Positions 30,321 to 42,429 of a stretch of 64,000 nucleotides of DNA are shown here, in pieces (position 1 is the stretch's first letter; every line of letters begins with the position of its first letter). This DNA comes from Hibiscus mutabilis. Lineage: Eukaryota > Streptophyta > Magnoliopsida > Malvales > Malvaceae. The stretch lies in NCBI GenBank assembly GCA_019671005.1, contig CM033747.1, positions 26,563,188 to 26,627,187 of the forward strand, read 5' to 3'. The position numbers and the translations under genes were made by a program. The notes beneath the pieces were generated by a model, which saw nothing but the letters and a program-made list of their open reading frames with translations, searched no databases and was not told where the DNA came from.

Positions 30321-31484
30321 CAAGCTTCTCCTCCTTGAGTGTCCCCTATTTTAATCACATAAAACCAGAGGATAAATGCATCATTATGCACCCAAACCAT
30401 TGCCTACCAACAATTACCCACTCAAAAACCATCCGAAACATATCAAAAACATCCTCAAACACTTCCAAAACTCAAACCAGCCATAATACAACGATTCAAA
30501 CCATCAAACATAATCAATTAACATCCAAAAACCCTTTTCCAACATACTTTTACTTCCAGCAAAGATTAAACTTGATTATCATCACAAAAACTCAAATCTA
30601 ACAACCTAAGTAATTAGAGATCGTTTTGGGATTCTATTGATAAAAACAACTTATCAACATCATAATACATCCAAAATATGTATTAAATCAATCTTAAACA
30701 ATGGAAATCAGATCCACTTCGAAAATTTCCTTGTTACTTCAATTTTACCCATTTAACTCAATTACACATTGATAAATCATTAAAATCAGTTTACAACCAA
30801 TAAATCAAGGATCAAATACTTGGGAATTTCAGTAAAGAACCATACAATAGAGGAGATCACGGACCTTACCCCTATTGTGAGATTTCTCCCTCAATTGGTT
30901 TGATAAAAGCTAAGAAAACACAAGATTTAGATGAGATTTTGCAAAAACAATGTTAATTAATCAATTACAAATCATAAATACAAGTTAAAAGACTTCTCAC
31001 CTCTGGATTTTGATGAAAACTTGAGTGTTTGGCTAAAAAGAGAATGAAGAGAAAAGTTACGTGAATTTTCTTTAAAAAACTTAACTAACTTTCTAACTAA
31101 AATCCCTTTCTAATTAGCTTTAAAACACATGTTAAAATATCTTTAATTAAAGGAGAAATCATCAGAAAACTTGGTAAAATAGCTCCTTAAAGATTCTAAG
31201 AATTTGACCCGTTTCATTTTAGTCACCTTTAAAAGCAGTTTTCAAAAATTGCATTTTGGTCACCAACCAAAATGTCCGATTTCCAAATCTTATTTCCCAA
31301 AATTGATTTCACCATTATCCTTAATATAATTAATAATGATTTTAGAATATTTTTACACAATTTTATCACTTTCAAAAATATCTTATTCGATTTAATCCAG
31401 AAACCGACTCGAATCTCTAATACCGGTCCATCGGACCCTCAAACCAACCTTTGAAATGCCTAGCCCCAAAACCTGGGTGTTACA

Positions 31485-31498
31485 ACTCTCCCCTACTT
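31485..31498 (-). other. Polypurine tract of element F
   Basis: The minus strand reads AGTAGGGGAGAGT just before the 3' LTR. Confidence 0.75.
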
Positions 31499-32994
31499 AA
31501 GAAATTTTGTCCTTGAAATTTAGCTGGAAGAAACAATTGCCGAAACTGCTCCACCATGTCCGCCTTACTTTCCCCAAGACTTTCTCAACTCCACAGCGTC
31601 GTCACAAAACCTTTACAAGCTCAAATGTCTCACCACGAAGAACTCTACTACTAGAATCAAGGATGAACACTGGTTCCTCAGCAAAGAATAAACCCGACCT
31701 TAACTTACTATGCTCCCCCAGCATAACATGCGAGGAATTCGACCAATAACTCTACAACAGAGATACATGGAACACATCATGTATTTTCTCCAATTCGGGA
31801 GGTAACCTCAACCGATAAGCCACAAGACCAACACGCTCAACAACCTCGTATAGTCCAACAAACCTCAGACTAAACTTACCCATATGTCCGAACCACAACA
31901 CCCTTTTTTCCACGGTGATACTTCCACGAAAACGCGATCGCCCACCGCCAATCGATTTCCTTATACTCCAAATCTACGTAAGATTTTTGCCGATCCGCGG
32001 CCGCTTTCAAGCGATCGCACACAAACTTTACTTTCATTAGTGTCTTTCAACACATACGGTAAGGTAACATGTTTTTCCCCTACCTCAGCCAAACACAAGG
32101 GCGTACGACACCTCTGGCTACACAATGCCTCACACATTACCATCTGAAAACTCACTTGGTAACCCTTGTATGCAAACACAACCAATGATAAATGCTTCTC
32201 CCAGGTTCCTTGGAACTCAATAATGTAACATCTCAACATATCCCCCAAAACCTAGATAACCCGCTCAGATTGTCCATCCGACTGAAGATGATACGCGGTA
32301 CTGAAGTTCAACTTCATACCCGTAGCTTGATACAAAACTCTCCAAAAACCTCATTGAAAACCTCAGATCTCTATTCAAAACAAAATACTCAGGTGCTCCA
32401 TGCAACCGCACGATCCTAATAATGTACAAACTCGCCAACTTATCCAGCATAAGCGTCGTATGCACTAGCAAGAATTGTGCACACTTCGAAGAACGATCAA
32501 CAATTCCCCAAACAGAATCATGTTTAGCCGGTGTTAAAGGTAACCCTAACACACAAACCATGATGATTCACCCTCTTTTCCAATCTGAAATCCTCAACGG
32601 TTGCAACACCCCGGATGGAAACTAATGTTCAACCTTAACCCGCTGACATACTACACACTTAGAAACAAACTCTGTTATATTTTTTTTCCAAACCAACCCA
32701 AAAGTACATTTTCATTAAATCATGATACATTTTGGTACTATCGGGATGTACATCAAAAGAATTAGAGTGTGCCTCCGTCACAATAGTGTGCCTCAACTCC
32801 GGATCATCCGGTACCACCATTCGACCCTTAAAGCACAAAACACCATCTTCATCAAAAAAAAGAAAATCTACCAAAATACTATTCAATACGCCCTTAACAC
32901 GCTCAACCAAGGAATCATCAAAACGGTTGCTTAACTTTAACATTTGTGACAACAAAGGCTTAACCTGCAACTCAGCCAAAAACCATATTCTCAT
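31499..32994 (-). pseudogene. F integrase and chromodomain remnant
   Basis: On the minus strand, 32994-32659 carries the zinc-binding region (FDVHPDSTKMYHDLM). 32561-32265 and 32248-31961 carry the core (LPLTPAKHDSVWGIVDRSSK, HTTLMLDKLASLYIIRIVRL). 31749-31540 has a degenerate chromodomain-like tail (FELVKVL). The first core Asp is kept in IVDRSSK, but the second is Asn in LNRDLRF. Stops and frameshifts are frequent. Integrases of this lineage use the chromodomain to target heterochromatin. This copy cannot work. Confidence 0.8.
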
Positions 32995-32999
32995 GTCAC

Positions 33000-33800
33000 A
33001 CTCAACCTCGCAAACATAGCCTTAAGCTCAACTGCAACCTTACAACCCAGCGCATCCACAACCTTACCTTCCTGCACCAACACACAACCCAACCCATCGC
33101 ACGATGCATCACTACAAACCACAAACTCCTTCCTGGATTCAAGTTGAATCAAAACAGGAACATGTAACAAAACTTCTTTCAACTTCTCAAAACTAAGTTG
33201 TTGCTTCTCCGTCCACAATTAAGAAACATTCTTTTGCATCAACTTTGCAAACGGTGATGCAATACCAATTAACTCATCATCAAAGCGACAAAAATAACCA
33301 ACTAGCTCAAGAAATCTATGAACCTCAAAAATAGATTTAGGTTTCTTCCAACTGAGAAAAGCCTCAAATCTCCGTGGATCAACAAGAATACCCTCTATGG
33401 AAACCACACGACTAAGAACATCTCTTCCTTAAGCCAAGGCTCACACTTGCCCAACTTGGCGTACAACTGATTATCCTTCAACACTTGTAACTCAAACCAC
33501 AATTTCGATCATGATATTCCTCGGCACGAGAATACGCGAGAACATCATCTAAAAACACCACCATGAATTGATCAACGTACTCAAGGAACACTCTTAACCT
33601 CAAGACTCGCAACAATAGCCATATAAGGTTGGCAACCTCCCCGCGTCATCCTTTCCGCACGAACAGCTGCCACAACACTGGACAAGAATTCCATATTCTT
33701 ACCAACTACCACATCTTCATACTCATTGACTAAACTAAAAAAACTCATTTTCGGATTTACAATCCACAACCGCCTTATGCTCACTCAATCACCCCATACC
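33000..33800 (-). pseudogene. pol: F RT and RNase H remnant with two deletions
   Basis: The minus frame passes from the protease-RT linker (EYEDVVVGKN, GGCQPYMAIV) straight to the catalytic box FMVVFLDDVLAYS near 33535-33575, so about 200 residues of fingers and palm present in E are missing. 33407-33219 and 33218-32991 give the thumb (FLSWKKPKSIFEV) and start of RNase H (VVCSDASCDGLGCVL). From there the frame jumps to ALGCKVAVELKAMFARL, losing about 95 residues of RNase H relative to E. The remaining catalytic pair is intact but useless without the rest. Confidence 0.78.
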
Positions 33801-33819
33801 CAAAAACACATTAAAACCA

Positions 33820-35307
33820 TAGAATGGCAACTCTATTAGATCTGCGACAACTTATGACCTTGTACCACCAAAGGACACTGCCTATACAACATTCTAAACA
33901 TAACCAACTCACCAGAAGAACTAGTTACAATCACTTCACCTGCCTCCGAGGAGTCATCCATAAGTGTGGACATATGTATGTATGATTTCTTACATGTCAT
34001 CCTATATGTCTATGCACATGGATGCAAAACCTCTAATGTCATGCCCAAAGATGTATGCATGTACTGACATATTTAAATATATACATATAAGTGTTTCTGC
34101 ACTGTGCATGATCACATCCACACTCACTTATAAAACTCTCGATACCAATATTTCTTCCATACATTGAAACACTCTAGCAACCACAATACTTGAGCAAAAC
34201 TCTTTCCAAGTACCACATAACACAATATCACCACTACTCTGACTACTGCCTAAAAGTAGGTATTTAGAAAATACCCAACACAACATCATCTCGAATGTCA
34301 TTAGCACATTCGACGCCTCCAAAACAGTCATAACAGCTAGTGGTCTAAAACCCAACTACCGCTAACCACGCTATAGCCTCAGGGTATAACTCTCAGGCGA
34401 ACAAACTTCACCTCAAACTCGAAAACTAACATGCCTACTTCTACAACCACAACCGAAAAATTCACCAAATATATAAACTCACTTGACATATATGAAAGCA
34501 TAGACCCTGAATCAACCAAAGATATCAATGACAAGGATTGCCAAGTAAAAGTACCTGAGATCGCATCAGTGTCATTGCAACCCTCCTGATGAGCAAGTCC
34601 TAAGCCGATCCACCCATCTCCTATTGTACAACAACATCCTAAACCGGTGTAGCTCTCACAATATGAGGACAATCACGCTTTAGGTGATCAAAAGACCCAC
34701 ATTTCCAGCAATTCATGGTATTTCCCCAACATACACCCATGTGACGTCTACCATAATGCTCACACTCAAACCTAAAATAAACTCCCTGGTTACCCTGGCT
34801 AACACTGCCACCATGCTTGTGACCCGACTTATGCCTCTTGTCACGAGACTTCCTATTCTGCTTCCCAGAATAGCCAAAATCAGTCGCACTTTTACCCGAA
34901 CCCACACTCAATGCCTACACAGGAGTAGCTAAGGACGAGCCTTGTTCGACCACCACATCAGTTGTCGGTGCTAACACTTGCACTCCAGCCATCGCTACCC
35001 TAAAAGCTGTCATCACCGCTTAGACCAACGGGGTCAGATCTCCAAAAACTGACACTAGAGGAGCCTGGGGTACACCATCTGCCCCAACATCAACTGAAAT
35101 AACCAACGGAGGAGATGAAAGTAAAACATAAGAGAAATTTCCTTCCACATCACTATTCTGCCCACTTCCGGCATTACCATCCATTACACTAGACTCACGT
35201 CGAACCATGCTAACAAGAACATTAAAACACACTAAAGTTAGGCTAGCATTAGGCAAAGGATCCAAGACAACTTTATAAAACCTTTTAAAACCTCAGTAAT
35301 AAGCAAT
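33820..35307 (-). pseudogene. gag: F gag and protease remnant, gag core deleted
   Basis: 35265-35020 (minus) matches the N-terminal gag of E (AFRVAMAGVQVLAP aligning with AFQVAVAGVHVPAP). It is followed almost directly by the basic linker and zinc knuckle at 34911-34639 (CWKCGSFDHLKRDC, C-x2-C-x4-H-x4-C), so the capsid core is missing. 34672-34379 carries the protease start with an intact LVDSGS triad. The homologous continuation (LYRQCPLVVQGH) appears only at about 33945-33835, leaving an unmatched segment between. Confidence 0.75.
33955..34400. other. Unmatched segment inside the F protease, possible small insertion
   Basis: About 450 bases with no counterpart in E lie between two pieces of one protease domain. 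The left half has many ATGTATG/CATATGT words. I found no clear duplication or terminal repeats, so an indel relative to E is all that can be said. Confidence 0.4.
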
Positions 35308-35312
35308 GTGTT

Positions 35313-38300
35313 TCTAACCCCCTCGACCTGGCTTAGACGCCCAACCGAACCAAGAAGGCTATATTAGGTTTGCCATAGTAAACCGAAGAGTTACAACAAA
35401 ACCCGGTCCATTTTTTCCTTTTATCTTATCTAGATGCCAATTATTAACCCTACATGTTCATGCAGACATCAGGTGTAACACCAACTCAATCGGGCATCAA
35501 TTTAACATCCAATTGATCATATTTACAATTTAGGGACCAAATTGCAAATACAGATAATTTCAAGATTAAAGCTCACTTTTAAGTTACCAACCTTTAATTA
35601 CTCAGGTTCCAATCTTTCATTTTAAATTTTAGCTCAATATGATAATTCTATCACATACAATTGCATTGACAAGATTCAGGGACTAAAATGTAAAGATGAC
35701 AAAACTGCCCCAAAGTTACATTAATAGAATAAACGGTCATCCGTAACGATATGGTTAAGCGCATATCGATACAGTTTGGAAAACCCCGTTTTGGTATACA
35801 ACCATACCGTAACGATACGCCTAACTGAATTACCTAACTTTTGAAATGTTATAGACCGTACCGATACGGCTCCTCAGGTGTTCCGATACGCGGGTTCGAG
35901 TTGAAAAAGTGAATTACAGAGGCTAAAACTCATACCGAAACACCCATACTCGTATCGGTACGCCTGGCCAAATTTGCCTAGGCGTATCAAAATGCACAAG
36001 GCCTGTACCGATCCTACAAGCCTAAAATTACCTAGCCGTCGGTCCCCGGGTATCGGTACGCCTGGGCTTGTAATGTCATATTTGGCTAATTTTCATTCCG
36101 AAAGCACACTCAAACCATTCCAACATGCTTAAAACACAATACCAACATCCCAAACATATCACAAGCTAACTAGCATCACAATTCTAACAACACAACAAGG
36201 CTTCATGCATCAAAAAAGAAATATATAGGCATGCTTCCTAATATGCATCCAACCAACATATCAAAAGATAAACCAGCACCAAAATCAAACCTTAAAGGCC
36301 ATATACAACCCAAGAGCAACTAAAGAAACATGCTCAAACAGGGAGTTCAACAAGTCATCTTCCAAGTCAAAACAAGTACCCTATTGCCTTTATTCTTATA
36401 GTCCAATCCATAACATACTTTGCTAACTAAGTCTTGCTAGGATCCTCTTACTTCTTGCTGCCTTCCAAGACCTCAATTATCTGCATTGATGAACAATGAG
36501 AGCGTAAGCACACTAGGCTTAGCGAGGAGTGCTCAGACAAACGCCATCAATGCATTTAAAACCATTCGCTTAAGATCATCTTTTAAAACATCATGCCCTT
36601 TTAAAACATGCACTTTACATCATTAAAACCAGCATATTAAACCATATGCTACATGTATCATTAATCAACAGCAAGTCACATTGCTAACCCTCTACTTAAG
36701 CCTTCCCATGTATTACTACCAAATGAAAGCTCAAGGAGAAACATGTATAAATCACATTATACAACATAAAACATTTCAATGATACATTAACAATTATATT
36801 GGCTTACAAGTGATCATTAAACAAGTCCAATAACAAAAGAGTTCATCGAATACACGGATTCAACAAGTGTTAACCCAACACTTCAAGCCATCTCAACTAG
36901 AATAGCAATACAATCACAATCGTGGTACAATAACAACCGGGTACACTTTCAACCCACGGGAACACCAACCCCTTCCATTGATTAGATGTTTAACCCACTA
37001 ACGGGAGTTTTCAGTACTGTTTAACCCCTCTACCGTTAGGGGACTTGGATGGAGTATTCGGTACATCGTATAAACCCCTCAACATCCAAGGCGACTTATT
37101 TACAGTGCACTTAATCTTATGGCCTGCCAACTATATCCGATAACAATTTTAAAACCACATCACTTGCCAATATAATTACCCATTTTCCATTTACCTCACT
37201 ATTTTAACAAGCATTCACCAAACCATTTTCCAAAGCAACATCACATGCTTTAAATACAAGTATAAACCACATACTTACAAGGATCACTTACCATGTGCAT
37301 CCTTAAGCATTTCATGCTTAAAAACAGTATATCAAATACTTTAAAACATGCTTAATCAGTAGGTAACATGTAAATTAAAATAAGTGCATAAAACCATTTC
37401 AAACTAGCACAACTAAGAGAGAAAACCACTTTATACTTACTTTCAAGTCTAGGTAAGCATTTCAAGCTCTACCTTAACTCCCAAATCTCTGTTCACATAA
37501 CATCAAAACGCTTTAAACCATGTTTTCACTCACCGATACGCGAAACCTCGACTCGCTGACGCAAAATCAAGTATCTAAAACCTCCAACACTTCTCCAATC
37601 ACTTCCGGATCAACCTCCCCTATTTTTACCACAAAACATCAGAGGATTAATGCATCATAATGCATTCTAAACACAACAACTACAATCCTTCTCGGATTTC
37701 CACAAAACCTTCACAATTAACCCTTCACACAATCGAAAACATAACCAAAACACTTCGATTCACAACCCAGCCAACATCTATCAATCTAACATCGCTTTCA
37801 ACATCAAAAACACATCTAAAAACAGATCCAAATCAACCTACCACCTCCAAAAACCATACAACCATAGAAACACCACAAAACCTCAAAACTAACAACCTAA
37901 ACAAATAGAGATTCTTAAGTTTCGGGATTCCATTGATAAAAATCACTTAGCAACATTATTGAACATCCAAAATATATATCAAAGCATCCTTAATTACTGG
38001 AAATTAGATCCAATCCGTGAATTAACTTATTTTCCCCAAATAACTCAATTAAACATTAAAAAATCATCAAAATCAGATTAGAAACTCAAAAAACAAGGAT
38101 CAAATGCTTGGGAATTTCAATAAAGAACCATACAATAGAGGAGATCTCGGACCTTACCCCTATTGTGAAGTTTCTCCCTCAATTGATTTGTGAAAAGCTA
38201 AGAAAACATAAGATTTCAATGAGATTTTGCAAAACAAAGTTAAAGAATCAAGTTAAAATCAATAATCTGAGTGAAAAGAATCTCTCACCTCTAGATTTTG

Positions 38301-38776
38301 ATGAAATTATGATTGTTTGGTAGAAAAGAAGTTGAGAGAAAAGGTTTAGGAAAAAGTTACATAAATTTTCTTTAAAAGCTAATAACTAACTTAGATATTT
38401 TAATCCCTCTTAAACCACCTTTAAAACACATGTTTAAAATGATTTAATTGAAGGGAGAAACCACCAGCAAAAACTTGGTAATTTAGCTCCTTAAGGATTC
38501 TAAGAATTTGACCCTTTTCATTTTAGTCACTTTAAAACAGTTTTCAAAAAATGCATTTTGGTCACTAACCAAAATGTCACATTTCCAAATTCCATTTTCC
38601 AGAATTTATTCCACCAAAAAATCAATATATATTAAAAGATGATTTTTAAATATTTTCCCATATTTTTATCTTACCGAAAAATATACAGTCCCGAAATTGA
38701 CTCGAATCCCTACTCCAGTCCACCGGACCGTCTAATAAACCACCAAACCGCTAAGCCCTAAAACTGGGGTGTTACA
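35313..38776 (-). repeat. 3' LTR of element E
   Basis: Matches 43723-47179. It includes CGTAYCGATACG-type palindromes (35740-36065), two adjacent perfect stem pairs (36998-37039 and 37044-37090) and a 23-nt perfect hairpin at 38554-38576. Confidence 0.92.
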
Positions 38777-38790
38777 ACTCTCCCCCACTT
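38777..38790 (-). other. Polypurine tract of element E
   Basis: The minus strand reads AAGTGGGGGAGAGT, directly before the 3' LTR. Confidence 0.8.
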
Positions 38791-38819
38791 AAGAAATTTC
38801 ATCCACGAAATTTACCTGG

Positions 38820-40111
38820 AGGAATTAGGTGCAGAAACTGTTTCAACATGTCGGACTTGCGTTCCTACGTGGCCTCCTCAACACCGCGGTGCTTCCACAA
38901 CACCTTAACAAGCTCTACTGTCTTGCAACATAGCACCTTACTGCTGGTATCAAGAACCTCTGCCGGTTCCTCACCGTAAGATAGGTCCGGTCTCAACTCA
39001 ATCTCCTCTACCGGCATGACATGCGATGGATCTGACCTATACCTCCGCAACACCGAAACATGCAACACATCTTGAATCTTTCCCAACTCTAGAGGTAGCC
39101 TCAAACGATACACTACAAGACCCACACGCACAATAACCTCGTAAGGTTCAATGAACCTCGGGCTAAGATTCCCTTTCTGCCAAAACCGTAACACCTTCTC
39201 CAAGGCGACACTTTCAAAAACACTTCATCACCCACAGCGTACTCTATATCCCTACGCTTCAAATATGAATAGAATTTTTGGTAATCTGCAGTTGCTTTTA
39301 AGCGCTCACATACCAGCTTTACCTTTTCGGTTGTGCCTTTCAAAACATTAGGCATCGACACAAACTTTTCCCCCGCTTCTGCCCAACACACGGGCGTACG
39401 ACATTTCCTGCCATACAACGCCTCATAAGGTGCCATCTGTATGCTAGCATGATAACTTTTATTGTAAGCAAACTCCACCAACGGCAATTGCTTCTCCCAC
39501 GTTCCCTGGTACTCAATAACACAACACCTCAGCATATCCTCGAGAACCTGAATTACGCACTCCGACTGGTCATCCGTCTGAGGATGATACGAGGTATTGA
39601 AACTCAACCGGGTTCCCAAAGCACGATGCAAACTCACCCAAAACCTTGCGTTGAGCTGTGGATCCCTATCCGAAACTATATATTTGGGCACCCCGTGCAG
39701 ACGCACAATCTCAGAGATGTACAATTTAGCCAACTTGTCCAAGGTATACGTAGTATGCACTGGCACAAAATGCGCACACTTTGTAAATCGATCCACAATC
39801 ACCCAAATGGAACCTTTTTTGGTCGGCGTTAAAGGCAGCCCAGACACGAAATCCATGGTGATTCTTTCCCACTTCTATTCCGGTATCTTCAATGGTTGCA
39901 ACAACCCGGAAGGAAATTGATGTTCAGCCTTTACCAGCTGACAAACCATACATCGAGCAACGAAATCAGCCACATCTTTCTTTAGTCCAACCCAATAGTA
40001 CTCCTCCTTCAACCCTCGATACATTTTAGTACTACCGGGATGCATAGCAAAAGGACTAGTATGGGCCTTATTCAAAATAGTACGTCTCAACTCCTCATCT
40101 TCAAGCACCAC
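38820..40111 (-). pseudogene. E integrase with chromodomain, broken
   Basis: On the minus strand, 40111-39875 holds the zinc-binding HHCC region (H in MHPGSTKMY, CMVCQL). The core is in 39856-39113 (247 residues) with all three catalytic residues in place: Asp in IVDRFTK, Asp in SDRDPQ and Glu in QSECVIQ. A frameshift in the overlap at 39203-39113 leads to the C-terminal region and chromodomain (SDPSHVMPVEEIELRPDLSY, VELVKVLWKHRGVEEAT). A TAG replaces the conserved Trp codon of the final TWE motif. A stop between the zinc region and the core also breaks the frame. The core itself looks nearly usable. Confidence 0.88.
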
Positions 40112-40114
40112 TAT

Positions 40115-41146
40115 TCAACCTTTAAAGCACAACACCCCATTATCACTGAAATGAAAATTTGTAGGATTCCCATCCCTGATATATTCCACATGAAGTACCA
40201 AACTCCCATCGTACGATTGCTTCTCCTTGATCATCTGCGACAAGGACGGCTTCACCCGTAACTCGGCCAACAAACCCCCGTTACTCATCGGACTCAACCG
40301 AGCAAACATGGCTTTCAACTCTATAGCCGCTTTTCTGCTCAAAGCATCCGCCATAATATTGGCTTTCCCTGGATGATACTCAATGGTCAGATCATAATCC
40401 TTAAGCAACTCTAACCATCTGCGTTGCCTAAGATTCAGCTCCTTTTGTAACATCAGATATTTCAAACTCTTATGATATGTATAAACCACATATTTCTCAC
40501 CATAAAGATAATGCCTCCAGATCTTCAAGGCAAACACAACCGTGGCAAGCTCAAGATCGTGAGTAGGGTAGTTATGTTCATGCACCTTCAACTGCCTAGA
40601 TGTGTATGCCACTACCTTACCATCTTGCATCAACACGCAACCAAGCCCAACATACGACGCATCATTATAAACAACGAACTCCTTCCCTGATTCTGGTTGA
40701 ACCAAGACTGGAGCTCGCATCAAGGCTTCCTTTAACCTTTCGAAAGCTCGGTGCCTATCCTCCGTCCACTCAAACCGAACATTCTTCTGTAGCAACTTAG
40801 TCAACGGAGCTGCCAAACTGAAGAACCCTTCCACAAACCTTTGATAGTAACCCGCTAAACTAAGGAAACTCCTAACCTCGGTCACAGATTTGGGCTCCTT
40901 CCAACTCATTACAGCCTCAACCTTATGCGGATCGACACGAATTCCCTCGGTTGACACAACATGCCCAAGAAACACAACTTCCCTAAGCCAAAACTCACAT
41001 TTGCTTGACTTGGCATATAACTGATTCTCCACTAACCTCTGAAGCACAATCCGCAAATGGATATCATGATCCTTCTCGATATGGGAGTACACAAGGATTT
41101 CGTCGATAAACACAACCACAAATTGGTCCAAAAACTCACGAAACAC
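40115..41146 (-). pseudogene. pol: E reverse transcriptase C-terminal half and RNase H, catalytic residues lost
   Basis: A 343-codon open segment on the minus strand. It starts at the RT active site, which reads VVVFIDEILVYS, so the second catalytic Asp of the xxDD box is Glu (about 41095-41110). The thumb follows (FLGHVVSTEGIRVDPHKVEA, FLSLAGYYQRF), then RNase H (VVYNDASYVGLGCVL, HDLELATVVFALKIWRHYLY). The RNase H catalytic Asp of the TDHKSL motif is Tyr (YTYHKSL, near 40476). The end has ADALSRKAA and the link to integrase. The length and openness suggest recent insertion, yet two active sites are hit. Confidence 0.9.
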
Positions 41147-42244
41147 TCAGTTCATCATATCTATGAAAGCAGTTGGTGCATTGGTCAAACCAAATGGTAT
41201 CACAAGAAACTCGTAATGCCCGTACCTCCTACGAAAGGCTATTTTGGGCACATCCACCTCCTTCATCTTTAACTGGTAGTACCCCGACCTCAAATCTATC
41301 TTGGAAAACACTAAGGCTCCCCTGAACTAATCAAACAGGTCATCTATCCGCGGTAAAGGATGCTTGTTCTTTATTGTCAACTTATTCAGCTGCCGGTAAT
41401 CTATACACATCCGTAATGTACCATCTTTCTTCTTAACAAACAACATCGGCGCTCCCCATGGTGAGATACTAGGTCTAATGAACTCATGGTCAAGCAACTC
41501 ATGTAACTGCATTTTCAACTCTTTCAATTCCTTCAGAGCCATGCGGTACGGAGTAGTCGATACCGGTACCATACCCGCAAAGACCTCGATGCCTAACTCT
41601 ATCTCACGGTAAGGTGGCAACCTTGGTAATTTATAAAAAAACACCCAAAAACACCCAAGGTGGCAACCTTGGTAATTCCTCAACTCCTTTGATCCAGGAT
41701 TCATAACATAGGCCAAATAAGCCTGACATCCTGAACCCAACATTCGACTTACTTCCAAAGCTGAAACAACATTCGACAAAAACTTGGCATTCTTACCAAC
41801 AACCACCACATCATAATCATCCGACAACCTCAAAGATATTTGTTTGGTCTCAAAATCCACCATAGCCCGATGTTCGATTAACCAATCTATACCCAAAATC
41901 ACATTAAAACCATGGAATGGTAACTCCATCAAGTCCACAGCAAACACATGTCCCTGAACCATCAGTGAACACCTACGATACAACCTCCTAACCACGACTG
42001 TCTCCCCAAGAGAACTAGTCACTCTAACACCCACATTAAGAATTTCAACATATATATCAAGCAGCTCAACATGCTCACTCAAAATGTATGACTGAGTAGA
42101 ACCATAATCAACCAACGAATACAACGACAAAGACTGTAGGGTAAAAGTACCTACAATCACATTGGTGTCATTGTGACCCTGGTAGTGTGCATACACCCTA
42201 GCCGGTCCACCTCCCTCAGGCTGGATAGCAACAGTATGAGCCAC
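41147..42244 (-). pseudogene. pol: E protease and N-terminal reverse transcriptase, broken
   Basis: Minus frame 42244-41327 (305 codons): retropepsin with LVDYGSTQSYI, where D-S-G has become D-Y-G (about 42096-42110), the flap region and the ILGIDWL motif near the end. A shift or duplication of about 30 bases (GGTGGCAACCTTGG occurs twice, 41613-41681) disturbs the linker, then RT starts (EFIRPSISPWGAPMLFVKKK, RMCIDYRQLNKLT). A stop at about 41326 interrupts before KIDLRSGYYQLK, and another lies before the active-site segment. Confidence 0.88.
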
Positions 42245-42429
42245 AGACCTCTGCCTACTATCTCGACGCTGAAACTGTCTGCGGCCACGACCACGACCCC
42301 ACTGCGGAGCAGCAACAGGTGCAGCACCCTACCCACCTCGAGCCAACAATTGACAATCATGCCTCTGATGGTCGCCTGACCCATAACTCCAACAAGCATT
42401 AGCCACCACAGGCGCATGTGCCTGACCTT

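Larger units (their letters stand above)
24777..31484 (-). repeat. 3' LTR of element F, split by a 2.9-kb insertion
   Basis: Pieces 24777-27380 and 30321-31484 together match 47338-51091 (about 3.75 kb). It includes CGTAYCGATACG-type palindromes (25200-25520), a 33-bp tandem repeat (26268-26398) and the hairpin array (26492-26845). Frames inside such as 26114-26299 and 26247-26534 arise from repeats and are not genes. Confidence 0.9.

Noticed and set aside
38108..38323. Plus-strand frame of 71 codons repeated at 46522-46749
   Set aside because: It lies in both LTRs of element E, which were identical at insertion, so repetition is not evidence of coding. It runs antisense to the element, and the F versions contain stops.
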